Assembly: GCF_000003855.2 (NCBI RefSeq)
Contig: NW_003101681.1
Span: forward strand, 4,693,359 to 4,757,358
Source of the DNA: Blastomyces gilchristii SLH14081
Lineage: Eukaryota > Ascomycota > Eurotiomycetes > Onygenales > Ajellomycetaceae
Reading direction: 5' to 3'
DNA: 64,000 nucleotides
Part shown: piece by piece, positions 1 through 11,792 of the stretch
Layout of the letters: every line of letters starts with the position of its first letter
How positions within the stretch are numbered: position 1 is the first letter of the stretch
Made by a program: the position numbers and the translations under genes
The notes under the pieces: generated by a model
Databases searched by the model: none
What the model was told of the DNA's origin: nothing
What the model saw: only the letters and a program-made list of their open reading frames with translations

Positions 1-309
1 GATGACGTCTATGCACGCTTTAACCATTTTCTACTTCTCTGTTTATGTGAACTGGCAAGAAGGGAATGGGGGAGAGTATTTAAGCAGAAACATAGGATTT
101 GGTCCAAACAAACCCTATCATATCCATTTCTGCTGGTTACGTTCGTGTAGCAATCCTAACATAGAACAGGGACACAATTGGAAGTTGAAAAGAGAAGTAA
201 AATGAAATGAAACACCCTCACATAAAAAACCGCGCTCCAGTGTTAAAAACACAATTGTAACATTATTTTGTTTATGGAAAAACAGAAGAAACAAGAGACC
301 CTAACATTC
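1..309. other. Intergenic sequence downstream of RPL4
   Basis: No gene is supported here. A 67-codon frame on the plus strand has no recognisable content. The AT-rich part next to the RPL4 stop (about 200-309) probably contains its 3' UTR and polyadenylation signals, which I infer from position only. Confidence 0.5.
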
Positions 310-1686
310 CTACTCCTGAGCCAGAATCTTGTGGAAAGTCTCGCCAGCCCGCTCAGGCTTGCCTGACTCGAGCCTCTTCTGGCCGAGTTTCTCCTTGGAG
401 TAAGCCGCAGCGTACGGGTTTAGTCGGAGGAGGACCTGTCTATTGCGGAGAGGGTTCTTCTTCTGGACACCAGATCTCTTGGTCTTGGCGTATCCCTTTG
501 GCTCGCGGAGGGCGGACTGGACTTCGGAAGAGTTGATGAGGCGGGTGAGGTCAGCGTTAGCGACGAGGTTGGAGGGGAGGAGGAAGTCCTTCTTCAGGGC
601 AGATGGGGCGGTGGTGGAGCCGTAGATGGTGTCGAGGGCAGCGAAGGCGGAGGAGGTCCAGACAATGAAGCGGCCAAGGTGTCCACCGGGGGCCAATTGG
701 AGGAGGTTGAGAGCGAAGACGGGGCAGGTCTCAACACCGGGGATGTTGCGGAAAGCCTTGACGAGCTCCTTTCCATCGACGTCAGGGTTGTAGACAACGA
801 GAGGTCCACGGCGTTGGCGGTATCTCCGGCCACGCATCTTTCCCTTTCCAGCACGGAACTTGCGAGATTCCTCGACCTTGACGAGATCTGGGCCGGCTCC
901 GAGGTTATTGAGGAGGGCAATGGCAGCCTTGGTCTTGACGATGGCGTCGTTCTCAAAGGCCTTGGAGTCAACTACAAGGGGAACTTCGGGGACGTTGGAG
1001 ATACGGTGTCCACGGGCGTAGAGAAGGGCAGGGACGGAAGAAGCGGCCAAGGCAGAAGCGGTAGCGAATCGCCTGACAAAACAGCATTAGCACGCCTGGA
1101 GTTGGACATTGTGGTTCGATCCCGGGGCCGTCAATCGAGCTTCGATTTTCCAAAACTTACTTCTGTCCATGGTTGATCTTCTGGTGCCATTTTCTCCAGA
1201 CCTTTGTGGGAGCGAACATACGACCAGCGCGACATTGGTTACCGAATGCAGCTTGACCAGCACGGTGCGTTCCTCCTCCAGAGACACGGGGAATACGGGC
1301 GACAGCACGGCCTGTAAAAGAGCTTGATATCAGTGTCTTTTGTTTCCCACCAATTCCTCGCCGACATCGTCAAGGCTCTAATTTTTGAAGTGTTCTTCAA
1401 TTCCACGTACCGGTACCCCAAGACTCAGCAGAAGTTTGTTCACCAGCCTTCTCGCTCACGGCATATGGCTGCCTCTTGTTTTTCGCAATACCAGTGTGCA
1501 CCGACCTAATCTCACCATCAGTTTCTGTCTCCCAATTCACCACCTGTTCTCTCAGCATCTCGGGAGTTTTTCTTACTGAACAATATCGGGACGGATTGGC
1601 GACGCGAAAACAGCGGGCAGAGGGTGAGTGGCACCGCTGGGCTTGCCCTCGGCATTGGCCACGGTGACGGTTGGGCGAGATGCCAT
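310..1686 (-). CDS. RPL4: 60S ribosomal protein uL4 (RPL4), four exons
   Basis: Large-subunit ribosomal protein uL4, a cytosolic 60S component whose internal loop lines the nascent-peptide exit tunnel. Exons on the minus strand are 1577-1686, 1411-1505, 1161-1311 and 310-1072, joined by GT..AG introns of 71, 99 and 88 bp. Together they make 1119 nt (372 aa), the usual fungal length. Family landmarks are MASRPTVTV at the N terminus, [14 protein letters not shown], the tunnel-loop signature [27 protein letters not shown], and [17 protein letters not shown] near the start of the last exon. The C-terminal eukaryotic extension is Lys/Arg-rich. The start follows a CGT-repeat 5' leader at about 1738-1760. 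An inverted-repeat element lies about 230 bp upstream, so the promoter may be interrupted. Long antisense frames over the last exon are shadows of codon bias. Confidence 0.95.
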
Positions 1687-1918
1687 TTTTGTCGACAGGT
1701 TGCTGGTCGTCGTTGGGCGATGATGGTTGAGAACAGAGGTTGTCGTCGTCGTCGTCGTCTCGTCGTCGATGCCCCGAACTTTCAATGTGGGTTTTCTCGC
1801 TTGGGAATGGCGGCTCTGCGAGCGGCCACAGAACCCTAAACCCTGAGTTCCCGATTGGGCAGCTTGGCAGATTATGTAATATAATAGGTCGTGATATCCC
1901 GTTTTCAGTGGCAGGAAG

Positions 1919-2712
1919 CAGAAAACTTGACCTCGCTAAGTGCGCCACTTGACCTCGTTATGTAAGCTGACCTCGCAAATGTGGCCCGTGCCACTACCTG
2001 ACCTCGCTCAATACATCTTTTCTTATAATTTGAAACCACTCAATTATTTATCATCAATTCTATAATCAATTCAAAATCAATTTAAAATCAATTTAATACT
2101 GAAATTATTCTTGAATTTAATAATAAAGTAAGTATTTATATAATTTACACTGAATTGATTATCAATTGATTTTCAATCAATTGTTAATTACTTAAATATA
2201 TAGATTGAATTTATTTTTATTACTATAATTAATTAATAATTAATTCAGAATCAATTTAACACTGAAATTATTCTTGAATTTAATAATAAAGTAAGTATTT
2301 ATATAATTTACACTGAATTGATTATTAATTAATTTTCAATCAATTGTTAATTACTTAAATATATAGATTGAATTTATTTTTATTATTATAATTAATTAAC
2401 AATCAATTTAAAATCAATTTAAAATTAATTTAAAATTAATTGTTAAATATTTTTATCTTAATATATTTTAAAATTCTGTAAAATATCTCTTTATATTTTA
2501 TATGAATTTGTCTGTTCATTTAATTGATTATGAATCAGTTAATACTTTGATTGATTGATGAACTGAGTGAATGAAAATGAGTGAATTGAAAGATTGAGTG
2601 AATTAAAAGATTGAAAGTCAATTACCAACTGATTATTACTGTATTATGCAAGGTCAGGGTCATGATTATGTAACGAGGTCAAGTGGCGCACTTAGTGAGG
2701 TCAAGTTTTCTG
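1919..2712. mobile_element. MITE-like element with 41-bp terminal inverted repeats
   Basis: The ends 1919-1959 and 2672-2712 are inverted repeats starting CAGAAAACTTGACCTC, with one mismatch over about 41 bp. The left end carries four direct copies of TGACCTCG within about 80 bp, typical of subterminal transposase-binding arrays. The interior is extremely AT-rich, has no coding frame, and contains a tandem duplication (next entry). I found no adjacent target duplication, so the superfamily is open. It sits in the upstream region of RPL4. Confidence 0.75.
2088..2412. repeat. Tandem duplication of a ~163-bp AT-rich unit
   Basis: Two near-identical copies, each containing ACTGAAATTATTCTTGAATT, begin near 2088 and 2250 (offset 163 bp) inside the inverted-repeat element. 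They differ at a few transitions only. Confidence 0.7.
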
Positions 2713-3268
2713 TATACACTTTCATTTCAGTGGAAGTGGTTTCTTCGCTCTCTTTTCAACCTCACGAACAGACGACACCAGCAGGTAAATAATAGAATAA
2801 CTTGGTGAGATTGCATCTTCCCAGTCAATATCAAGCTATGAATACAGCGCAATAAAGCAGCCACTCTGTCATCTTTAAATTTATAGTGTTGATCAACCTC
2901 TTATTTTATGATATATAGCTATATAGACCTCCTTAGAGTTGACTTACTGAGGCGATGATATCTACTCTTGAGTGCAATGACCGCAGGGGCAGACCAAAAG
3001 TGAAAGATAACAAGGTGTTTGATATTAAACTAACTACAGAGATTTCAACAATGAAACTCAGAATTCAGTCTGTGAGATATATTCACTTATATATAATTAT
3101 TAAGTGTTGCAAATTACTAGAGAATCTGTACATACACATAATGATTAGAGATAGACTGCCACTTATACAGCTGTATATATACAGTTATGTTATGAATGAT
3201 AAAATCAGTAATAGTTCACAAAAGTTTACCATCTTTATTTCATATTTAAAGAAAATCAACTTAGCCTA
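2713..3268. other. AT-rich spacer between MITE and hAT element
   Basis: A 109-codon plus-strand frame (2955-3284) has low complexity and no family resemblance, so I see no gene. The stretch 2730-2790 (pyrimidine-rich, CTCTCTTTTCAACC) resembles a displaced promoter or leader, and could be the original RPL4 upstream region. That is inference. Confidence 0.4.
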
Positions 3269-3276
3269 CTCTGTAT
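3269..3276. repeat. hAT target-site duplication, left copy
   Basis: CTCTGTAT immediately outside the left inverted repeat. The same 8-mer occurs at 16290-16297 immediately outside the right end. Confidence 0.9.
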
Positions 3277-3649
3277 TAGACTGACCGGCGGGACCATGAA
3301 TTTCACATTTAGTCCCATTTGGTCTAGTCTCATACATTTCTTGGCGTGAGTCCCACCAGAACCAAGCCTCAAAAAAATCTGAAAATGGACCATTTCTGAG
3401 AGAAATAGTGTGAAAAATGACCAGATTTAATTCAAGAACAGTGAAATGAGAGTAATTTCTCAGAATAAACTGTGAAAGATGATTATTCTTTCAAAATCAG
3501 AATGAGACTGAGACTGAAGATTAAAATCAGTCTCATTCAGTTCATTCAGTGATTGCTTATATAATCAGAATTTGGTAATAATTATTGATAACACTCATGA
3601 AACAACTAAATACATTCTTGTGTAAGTTTATTCTTCACTTTCTCATGAA

Positions 3650-4539
3650 AACTACACTTCTCTGATATACTGTGATCAGAGATATTAAACTGTCTGATAA
3701 TTTCATGTTTTACAATCATGAGTTTCTTGATTGTTTCTCCTTGTAATTGTCCTCAGTGATAGTGACAAATATCTCAACTTGAGTTGAACTTTCACTTCAT
3801 TCTCACCCCTGTCAATGAAATTGTCAGAATATCATGCATCATCAGTGCAACAGTTGAATATATACTCTCAACAATTTTTCATAACTCTAGAATTGATTTG
3901 ATGTGTAAATTTGTCAGATCATCTTGAAAATAACAGTCAAATTCAGTTTTACAAGCATGTAGTTTTGCCTGATTTTCAGTTGCAATCAATGTATGTAAGT
4001 TCTGTTTCAAAGTTAGTATTATAATTCTATGAGATATAGAGCATTATCAAAGATCATTACTTACTAGAGAATTGTATTTCACTGTCTTCACATCTCAAAC
4101 ATCTGCTTGTTTGAATCTCTGATAGTTGATATTATAGTAGTCTCAGACTAATTTGATATATGAGTCTCATTTCTCCTCTGTTCAATCTTGAGAAGTGTAG
4201 ATGTTAACTTGATGAGAGAGATCTAGTAGAGCTGCTACAGCATAGTACTCTGCAAAAGATTGTTCAGTTTTACTGTAGTAATATGCCAGTTTATCCCTTG
4301 CAGCAATAATAGCCTGTGCTATAGCATCATTTCAGACTGAATTTCTTTTTAAGTGATTCAACTGCTTCTCAAGATGAGTAAATAAACTGTTATACACTCA
4401 CCAGACTGACTGCAGCATTGATGTACAAGTGATTGAGACTGCCTTTGTTATCTTATAAAACTGAAACAGTAAATCAATCACATATTTCAACTGAGTTTAC
4501 TTCATATCAGAAAGTTTCAATATCTGAATCTTTTCCTGA
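3650..4539 (-). pseudogene. hAT transposase, C-terminal part (split by LTR element)
   Basis: Reading the minus strand from 4539 downward and treating TGA as mutated Trp gives hAT transposase sequence. It includes a stretch like YVIDLLFQFYKITKAVS and then AIAQAIIAARDKLAYYYSKT, followed by a FAEYYAVAALLD block typical of the region before the hAT dimerisation domain. The frame continues to about 4080 with in-frame TGA codons; further down it becomes unreadable. It continues the N-terminal part at 11793-13259, from which it is separated by the retrotransposon. It cannot encode an active protein as it stands. Confidence 0.8.
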
Positions 4540-4544
4540 TCAGA

Positions 4545-4800
4545 TGTAAGAATAAGTGCTTGCAGTGATTATTCAGGTGTTTGCAGCTTGGTGTGATATG
4601 TACTGTTAACTACTAGAAGTGTTTATGATAGAAAGATAAATGTAGAGATCAAGTGTATAATAGCATTCAAGCTGAGTTGTGAATAGTATTTGTGAACTTC
4701 AGTCTATATAGTTGTGTGTAGTCAAGAGCTGCTAGCTCTATTGATTATACAAGAGATAGAAATAGAGGTAAAGAATCTGTGAGAAGTGAGATTTCTTACA
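4545..4800 (-). repeat. 3' LTR of the Ty3/gypsy element (heavily mutated copy)
   Basis: 256 bp, TG..CA ends. Compared with its partner it has lost nearly all CpG and GG/CC (for example TCTGTGAGAAGTGAGATT where the partner has TCCGCGAGGAGCGGGATT). Confidence 0.92.
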
Positions 4801-5638
4801 TATTCCTCTCTCTCTAAGACTTCATCTGTGAAGCCTTTCACTGAGTGACTTCATAGTCAGCTCAGCACTGCAGTGATACTCACTAAAAACTCTTCACATC
4901 TGTAAAAAATCTCAGTGAGAAAAAATCCCTTGTTATCATGAAGAGAAAAGAGTCTGTCACTCAGTTCCTTGTTCTGTGAGATTCTTTGTGATCTACAGAT
5001 TCTTCTCTGACTATCACACAGATTCATCTCACACCTTTCATACAGAAGAGTTTCAGTTGACTCTCAATCATTTTCACAAGGTTCTTGTGTGATCATCACA
5101 CAGATTCATCTCACAGGTGAATCACTCTCTGTGAGATCACTCTTATCAAAGAGAAACATTTATGAGTTGATCTTTCATTCATTCTTACAAATCATTGCTC
5201 TTTGACACTGTAGAATTGTGAGGAATTTTTCATTCTTTTATCAACTCTGTAGAATTGTAGAATCAAGATATCTGCAGTCTGCAATCACTCTTTATAGTCA
5301 TATAGAAAGATTCAGACCTGCAATTCATAATCACTCTTATTTACTAGAGTAATCTGACTGTTCTGTGAGATTATTCACAGTGTAAGCAAACCTCTCTAGA
5401 GTAGTATAAATATCTCAGATCTGTCTGTGAAACCTCATCTTCTTTTTCCTTTTTCTGTAACAGCTCTCATTCTTATAAACTGTGAGTATTCTCATTCATT
5501 CATGAAGTGTTTTCACTCAGATAATAGAGAGAGAGTGTTTCTGACAATGTCTGTGTATTAGTTCAAGAACTTCTCAAGAATAAAAATTTTTTCAATTTCA
5601 ATATCTTCATAAACAATGTCTGATCACTGCTGAGCTTC

Positions 5639-6400
5639 TTATGAGCATTCCTGCAACTTCTCTGATTGCTTTTTACTGGCTGGTGAAGCAGAGGCACTGC
5701 CACTCATGACCACACCTCCACTCCTCCCAGCCCTGCCACCACACCCGATCTTTGGGCCAGCGGCCCACCCCATCCCTCCCCCAGGCCAGCCCCTGGCTTC
5801 AAGCAGTGCAGTTTCCTCCTTTGCTGTAAGTCTTCTCATAAGTAATTCCTTACAGACTCTAGCTGACAGTTCTTGCAAAGCTCTCAGTGTTGCCAGTGTC
5901 TTCTGCAGTCTCATGAGCCTATGATCATCCCCTTTCTACTCACACAATCTCTGACCAGGCATATGTGAATATGTCTAGGTTTTCTATCAATGGTTCTCAC
6001 ACCGCGGTGTATTTCCACAATTTCATTATTAATGAGAGATGAGTCTCTGAGTACCTGCAAAATCCAGGTAGTCAAGGCAATGTGAATGTCATGAATTTAT
6101 AATAGAAGTTAGTCTGAGTAGATGAGCTCTCTCTCTGCATTCTCATTGTTTTCAGGCTGAATACTCCAGCATAACTGAGAGAGTGAACACAGCTTCATGA
6201 GAGATATCTGGTCACATATGCAGGTGACCAGCCTTCAAGACTCTGCTGCAACTGCATGTGCTCTGGTGTCTGACTTCTCTGAAGTCTGTGCATTTCTGAC
6301 AGTCTTTGTGTCAAATGTAATAATTGTCTGTACTGCAGGCATGATGCTCTCTGCTTCTTTGAAGAGAAAAATTGATAGTTGTGAAGAAGTTAAGTGTCAT
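5639..6400 (-). pseudogene. Extra reading frame between integrase and 3' LTR, with a GC-rich island
   Basis: On the element's coding strand, downstream of integrase, an intact 91-codon frame (5914 to 5639) starts MRLQKTLATLRALQELSA, runs through a Gly/Ala-rich segment (GWPGGGMGWAAG) and ends KKQSEKLQECS. Further upstream a compatible frame (about 6330-6200, with PAVQTIITFDTKTVRNAQ) has TGA stops. Bases 5706-5815 are GC-rich and unlike the surrounding AT-rich DNA. I do not recognise the product. An element-specific accessory ORF, or the C-terminal extension of pol, are both possible. Confidence 0.4.
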
Positions 6401-6999
6401 GAATATTGATGATGTGAGTATGAGTTTTCTTTGTTTTTTCTTTATTGATCTCTAAATTGTATTCACAGCTCTGTTTGTTTTCTTGTTTTTTAGCTTTAAT
6501 AAGAACATGTTTTCTTCTTTCCTTGTATATGCTGCAGACTGTTCATCCCAGTAGAAACTCATTATCTTATAGACTAGAATTTGCAAATGACAGTGTTAAT
6601 GTCTTTATTATAATCAGGTTCTTAGCAAAGACTGTGTCATTCTGACTTGTCAGAATTTGTAGCATGAAAGTCATATCTCAGCTTCTGCAGATATCTTATC
6701 TGCTCAGATGATTCTCAAGTGAACTTATTCATCTTATCAGAATACTCTTATCACTGAACCTTGAATCAGAGCTCACAATCTCATTTCTCTGAGTCAACAA
6801 TTTCTTTAATCTGATATTCTCTTTCACTCTCTAGTGCTTCACAGACAGAGTGATGAGTCATAGAGTTCTCTTCTGAGAATTCCTTGTATTTACAGAGCAA
6901 AGAGACATGAAAAACATTATATATCTATAACTCAGATGACAGTTTCAATCTGTAAAACTATGAGCTAACTTTCTTCATAATCTTATAAGACTCTGTCTG

Positions 7000-7720
7000 C
7001 AAGAGATTCAGCTTCTTACTAGATCTCTATATAATGATGTTTTCTAGACTCAGTCAGACTCTATCATCTTTCTTGAAACTCTTTATAATATGCTTAAAGT
7101 CATAGTATCTCTTCTGATACTCTTGAGTCTTTCTCAAGAATTCACAGACTTTCTCCTGAATCTTCTGAATTCTCTCAGCTTATTCACAGACATCATCACA
7201 CTCTATAGTGTACTCTCGCAGGTTCATCAAGATCATTCATGAATGAGTCTCAGTGAGCATCTCAAAGAGGGTTTTGCCTGTGCTGACATACTTTGAGTTG
7301 TTGTATATGAACTCTGTGAGTGATAATCAATGCACTCAGTCATTCTGATTGTAATTAACAAAGTATCACAGATACTGTTTTAATATACTTATCAGATGTT
7401 CTGTCTGATCATCTGTCTGTTGATAAAAAGCTGTGCTTAGATCTTGTGAGATCTTCAGTATAGTTATCAGATCAGATCAGAACTCTTCTATGAAGATTAA
7501 TTCTCTATCTGAGACAATGTTCACAGACAACTCATGCAACTGAACCACATTACAGATGAAGATGTGAGCTAAATTCTTTGACTTCAAGTCCTTGCAGATG
7601 AGTATAAAGTGTGTCATCTTGATGAAGTAATTCACTATCATCAGCACACTGTCAAAGCAGGCATCATATATGTCCTTGCTTTCAGAGAGGCTTACAAGAG
7701 CATTCATTTCTAGCTGTTCT
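7000..7720 (-). pseudogene. Integrase remnant of the Ty3/gypsy element
   Basis: The intact stretch 7707-7477 reads SVLMIVNYFIKMTHFILICK and then VVQLHELSVNIVSDRELIF. This matches the integrase catalytic core pattern (D-x-V-x-x-I-V-D-R-F-T-K-M-x-H-F, later I-V-S-D-R), with substitutions explained by G-to-A changes. Flanking parts are broken by stops. Confidence 0.8.
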
Positions 7721-8699
7721 CAAGGTTTTCATGAAATGAGTAGAGAAGTAAGTTCTTCATATAATCTGAACTGCACTATCTGTAAATTCTGATAAACAGC
7801 ACAAGAATTCACTATCTTCTTCATAAGTTCTTGTATCTTCAGTCAGAAGTATTTTCTTATAAGCAGCTTATGAGTTCTAGTGTCTGCAAAATGACCTACT
7901 AGAGAAGAGTCATGATGCCTTTTAATGAGTTCTACACATAGAAACTCATTTGCAGGCACATAAATCCAGCCCTCTCTTTGTAAGAGATTATTTAAGTCTC
8001 TTTAACTCTTTATTTCTGCAGAATTGATCCCTGCTGTGAGCAGTTTTCAAATATACTGAGCATATTTATTCTTCAGTTGCAGTTCAGATAATCTGAATAG
8101 AAGATCTTATAAAAACTTATACTCTGTTTTCTCTTGCACCAGGTCTTCTGCAGCACTTCTCAAAGCCTGCAAACTCTTCAGATTATAGATACTCTCTTCA
8201 AGAATTCTCACAGAGATTCTCAGAGTGTTGACTCTCAGTGTTGTAGAGAGTAGTTGTGCAGGCTTCTTCTCTCTCTTCTCTCTCTTCTCTCACAGGGAAT
8301 TGAGAGACTCTTCAGTCAATCTCTTTGCAACACTCAGTCTGAGCATCTTATAAAGCTTTTCTATCTTCTCTAGTCTCTCTGTGTCTGTCATCCTGGTCTT
8401 CTTAACATAGTCTGGCCTGTAAGAGAGTCTGTCCACTGAGTTCTTAGTTTTCTTAATATGTTCTATCTTGAATCAGAACTCACTTAGTTTCTGAGCTCAG
8501 CAAATCTGTCACTGTAAGAGTTTCTTGATTGAAGCAAACTGTTATAAGCTGTCATGATCAGTTCTAACAGTAATCACTGTCATAAGACTCTCAAAGTAGT
8601 GACATCAGTGATGAAAGAATTTCACTATCATGAGAAGTTTCTGATCATGAATGTCATAGTTGATCTTCACAGATTGCATCTTCTGTGAGAAAAAGGCCA

Positions 8700-9700
8700 C
8701 TGAAACTCAGTTCTTATTTGACTGTAGTTGCAAGACTATTTCTGAAATTACAAAGAAGAAGGCATCTGTCTTCAATCTGATTAAGAGCAAGGAATCAAAG
8801 TGAAACAGCATCACTGTATTCATGAATATCTGTTTCAATCTTACAAAGACTCTGTGAGCTTCTGAGATAAGAAAGTTCTTACAGTTCTCTCTTCTCAACA
8901 ACCTTTTCATTCTCTGTTCACAGAATAACTTCTTCTTATTTTCATTCTTCAGTATGTCTGTAAGAGTCAAGAAGATTCTCATGAACACAAAGATAAACTG
9001 TCTATAGAAATTCACAAAGCTCAGAAAGATCTGAATCTCATGAATACTAGTTAGCTTCAGCTATGATAGAATAGTCTCAATCTGTGAAGATTTCATCTGA
9101 ATATCATCTGCAGTGATTACATATTCTAGGAAATTAATTCAGCAGACACTGAAGTTGCACTTCATGAGCTTAACATACAGTTCTGCCTCATCTAAGACCT
9201 TCAACATGCTTTGCACATGCTCAGTGTATTCTTCCTTCTTTATGAAGTACATCATCACATCATTCAGATATATTATCATGAAGACATTCAGATATGTGTG
9301 AAGTGTTTTATTGATGAAAGACTGAAATATCATGAAGACATTAGTCAGATTAAAAGACATCACTAGATATTTAAACAATCTCAGTGCAGTTTTAAAGACA
9401 GTCTTTTATTCATTCTCAGACTGTATTCACAGCTGTGTATATGCATTGATCACATTCAGTTGTGTGAATATGACAGCTTCTGTGAGACAGTTGATCACAT
9501 TCTCAATCAGAGACAGAAGATAGCAGCTCTTTGTTATCTTGAAGTTCAGGTTGTGATAGTCTACACACAATCTGAGATCTTTATTCTTCTTCTTTGTGAA
9601 CATCACAGAGGCTCCTGCAGAGATCTGTGAAGATCAGATGAAGTCATTCTTCAGATTCTTCTTCACATAGGTCTACAAGGCCTCTGTCTCATAATGAAAG
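8700..9700 (-). pseudogene. Reverse transcriptase / RNase H remnant of the Ty3/gypsy element
   Basis: The segment 9378-9139 contains FKYLVMSFNLTNVFMIFQSF and IYLNDVMMYF, corresponding to the Ty3/gypsy F-x-x-M-P-F-G-L-x-N-A-P-x-x-F block and the Y-x-D-D box (here Y-L-N-D). The segment 9015-8707 starts MNFYRQFIFVF and corresponds to the connection and RNase H part (pattern N-F-Y-R-R-F-I then P-L-T-D-L-L-K). Both are on the minus strand, interrupted by stops. Confidence 0.85.
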
Positions 9701-9999
9701 AGCTTATAGATTGATTCTCAGAAGAGTTTCTGCCCTTCTATCAAATCTATTGTCAGATTCTTCTCACAGTGAGAAGAAAGCTCAGCTGCCTTAGCTGGGC
9801 TGAACATCTCTGCAAGATCTCAGTATTTCTCTGATATCTGAAGCTCAGTTTTCATAACTGTGAGATTCTCAGACACTTGCAAAGTCATTATATAGATGAG
9901 CTTGTCTTCTCTAATCAACTCTACAGCATCAACTGCTTCTATCTTCACAAGTGAGTCTGTCAACACTGATTGAAAGTATAAACCTGACTCATGAACAGC

Positions 10000-11531
10000 T
10001 ATGTGCGGATTGTGTCTTTGAAGTTATATAAGTTTCAAATACATGTCATCTGTGATGTCTGTGATAATCACAGTTTTCACAAATCTTCTCCAGGTTTCAG
10101 AGAGATCTTATAATTCAAAGATGACTCTCATGAGTCTCTCAGCTCTCAGGTCTGAGTTCTCACACTCTGCTTGTTGCAAGAGCAGGTTCTCAGTCTTCAT
10201 CTTTCAGCTCATTCACTTCATGAGCTTTAGAGACATCACAGTGACCTGGGATCCTGAGTTTATCAATGCTTTTCATGCTTGCAGAGCAGCAGCATCACAG
10301 CACAGTCTCTTTCTATAAGTAAGCATTTTCATTGAAGAAGCAACAGATTCAGGTGTCAGCTTCAAGACTCTTAAGAAGGCTGTTGCTGACTCTGTCTGTG
10401 ACTTCTCAAATTCCTATTTTAGTTTGTTCAGACAGTTTGTGTGAAGATGTTCTGATTTAGAATAGATGAAGCAGAGTCTCTTTTTCTTAATCTCTCTGTT
10501 ATACACTCTGTTTATAAAAGCTTGTGAAGCTCTCTCTCTCTGCTCAGCAGTCAGATATGAATCTCTCTGTGTCTTGTCATCTTTTTCTGACAAATCTGTT
10601 CTCTGTTGTTCTGACTCTCACAGAGCTGGTCAATGATTCACTCTTCACAGGTCTGTGACTCTCACAGTGATTCACAAGTGATGAATGAGAGTCATCAGTT
10701 TCTTCAGAGCTAAGAACTTAGAGTCTTACTCAATGAGCTTATTCTGCATGTCTTTATTCAGTCTCTTTATGAACATCATCATTCAGGTCTTGTTTCAGAA
10801 CCCTGTTTTCACAGGTCTCAATTTGTGTCATAATTTCATGAAGTGCTGTGAGTAGTCTTCATCAGATTTCTCACCTCTTTTTCTAATGTTGATGATCACA
10901 GCTCAGGTGTTCTCTGTCTGACTTGTAAAGTCTCTCAACTTGTTCTCTAGATAGATCTTGAGAACAGATCATTGAGATCTCTCATGATCATTCTCTAGAT
11001 GATTCAGCCAGTTCTTAGCTTCAGTGTAATAGAGGTCTGTTATTGCATAGATGACAGCTTCTTCATCTTTCATGTCACACAGTCAGACTTGCAAGTCAAT
11101 TTCAAATGCAAACTTGCAAAAGCTTTTATAGATTGTGGTTTGATAGATGATCTTAAGTGATTGTAACTTGAGAAAGTTTCTTTTCAGTTCACAGGTGTCT
11201 CTGAAGATCATGTCTAGAGACTCAGTTCAAGAGTGTTTGCAGACAGTAAGCATTTCTTGTAGAAAAATAGCTTGATTCTGTGAGAGATGCTCAAGAATGT
11301 TCTTCACTGAGATTGATTCATTCATGGGTTTGAAGAGTTTCTCTGTCACAGATGCAGAGAATGATGTTCTGTGAGTGATTGATAAGTTCTCTGAGACTTC
11401 TTTCACAGAGATTATTCATGGTTCAAGTGACTGCTTCTGAGTGCCTGCAGTAGAGTTCACAGGGGTTGAAGCACACAAGTTTCTAGTTCTTTCAGTCATA
11501 ACAGGTGGTTGCTGACTGACTGAGCTTGAAA
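10000..11531 (-). pseudogene. Gag remnant with CCHC-like zinc knuckle
   Basis: Around 10435-10477 on the minus strand the sequence reads CFIYSKSEHLHTNC. This is a C-x2-C-x4-H-x4-C retroviral-type knuckle in which the second Cys is now Tyr, one G-to-A change. The region from here to the 5' LTR is the gag position. Frames are short because of TGA/TAA codons. Confidence 0.6.
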
Positions 11532-11787
11532 TGTAAGAATAAGTGCTCACGGCAATTATTCAGGTGTTTGCAGCTTGGTGTGATATGTACTGTTAACTAC
11601 TAGAAGTGTTCACAGTAGAAAGATAAATATAGAGGTCAAGTGTATAATAGCATTCAAGCTGAGTTATGAATAGTATTCGCGAACTCCAGTCTATATAGTT
11701 GTGTGTAGCCAAGGGCCGCTAGCCCTATTGGTTACACGAGAGATAGGAATAGAGGTAAAGAATCCGCGAGGAGCGGGATTTCTTACA
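11532..11787 (-). repeat. 5' LTR of the Ty3/gypsy element (less mutated copy)
   Basis: 256 bp, TG..CA ends. It keeps several CpG and CC/GG sites near 11680-11780. The pair was identical at insertion, so it records the local mutation spectrum. Confidence 0.92.
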
Positions 11788-11792
11788 TCAGA

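Larger units (their letters stand above)
4545..11787 (-). mobile_element. Ty3/gypsy LTR retrotransposon inserted in the hAT transposase gene
   Basis: Two 256-bp LTRs (4545-4800 and 11532-11787), beginning TGTAAGAATAAG and ending TTTCTTACA, are flanked by the 5-bp duplication TCAGA (4540-4544 and 11788-11792). Gag-pol reads on the minus strand, so 11532-11787 is the 5' LTR. Domain order gag, reverse transcriptase, RNase H, integrase is that of Ty3/gypsy elements. All coding parts are broken by C-to-T type changes. An additional frame lies between integrase and the 3' LTR. Confidence 0.92.

Noticed and set aside
443..1176. Plus-strand frames of 60 and 165 codons over RPL4
   Set aside because: They are antisense to the conserved uL4 last exon and show no independent family features.
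1903..2733. 9-bp direct repeat TTTCAGTGG on both sides of the inverted-repeat element as target duplication
   Set aside because: The copies lie 7 and 12 bp outside the inverted-repeat ends, so they do not abut the element; chance or local promoter repetition is more likely.
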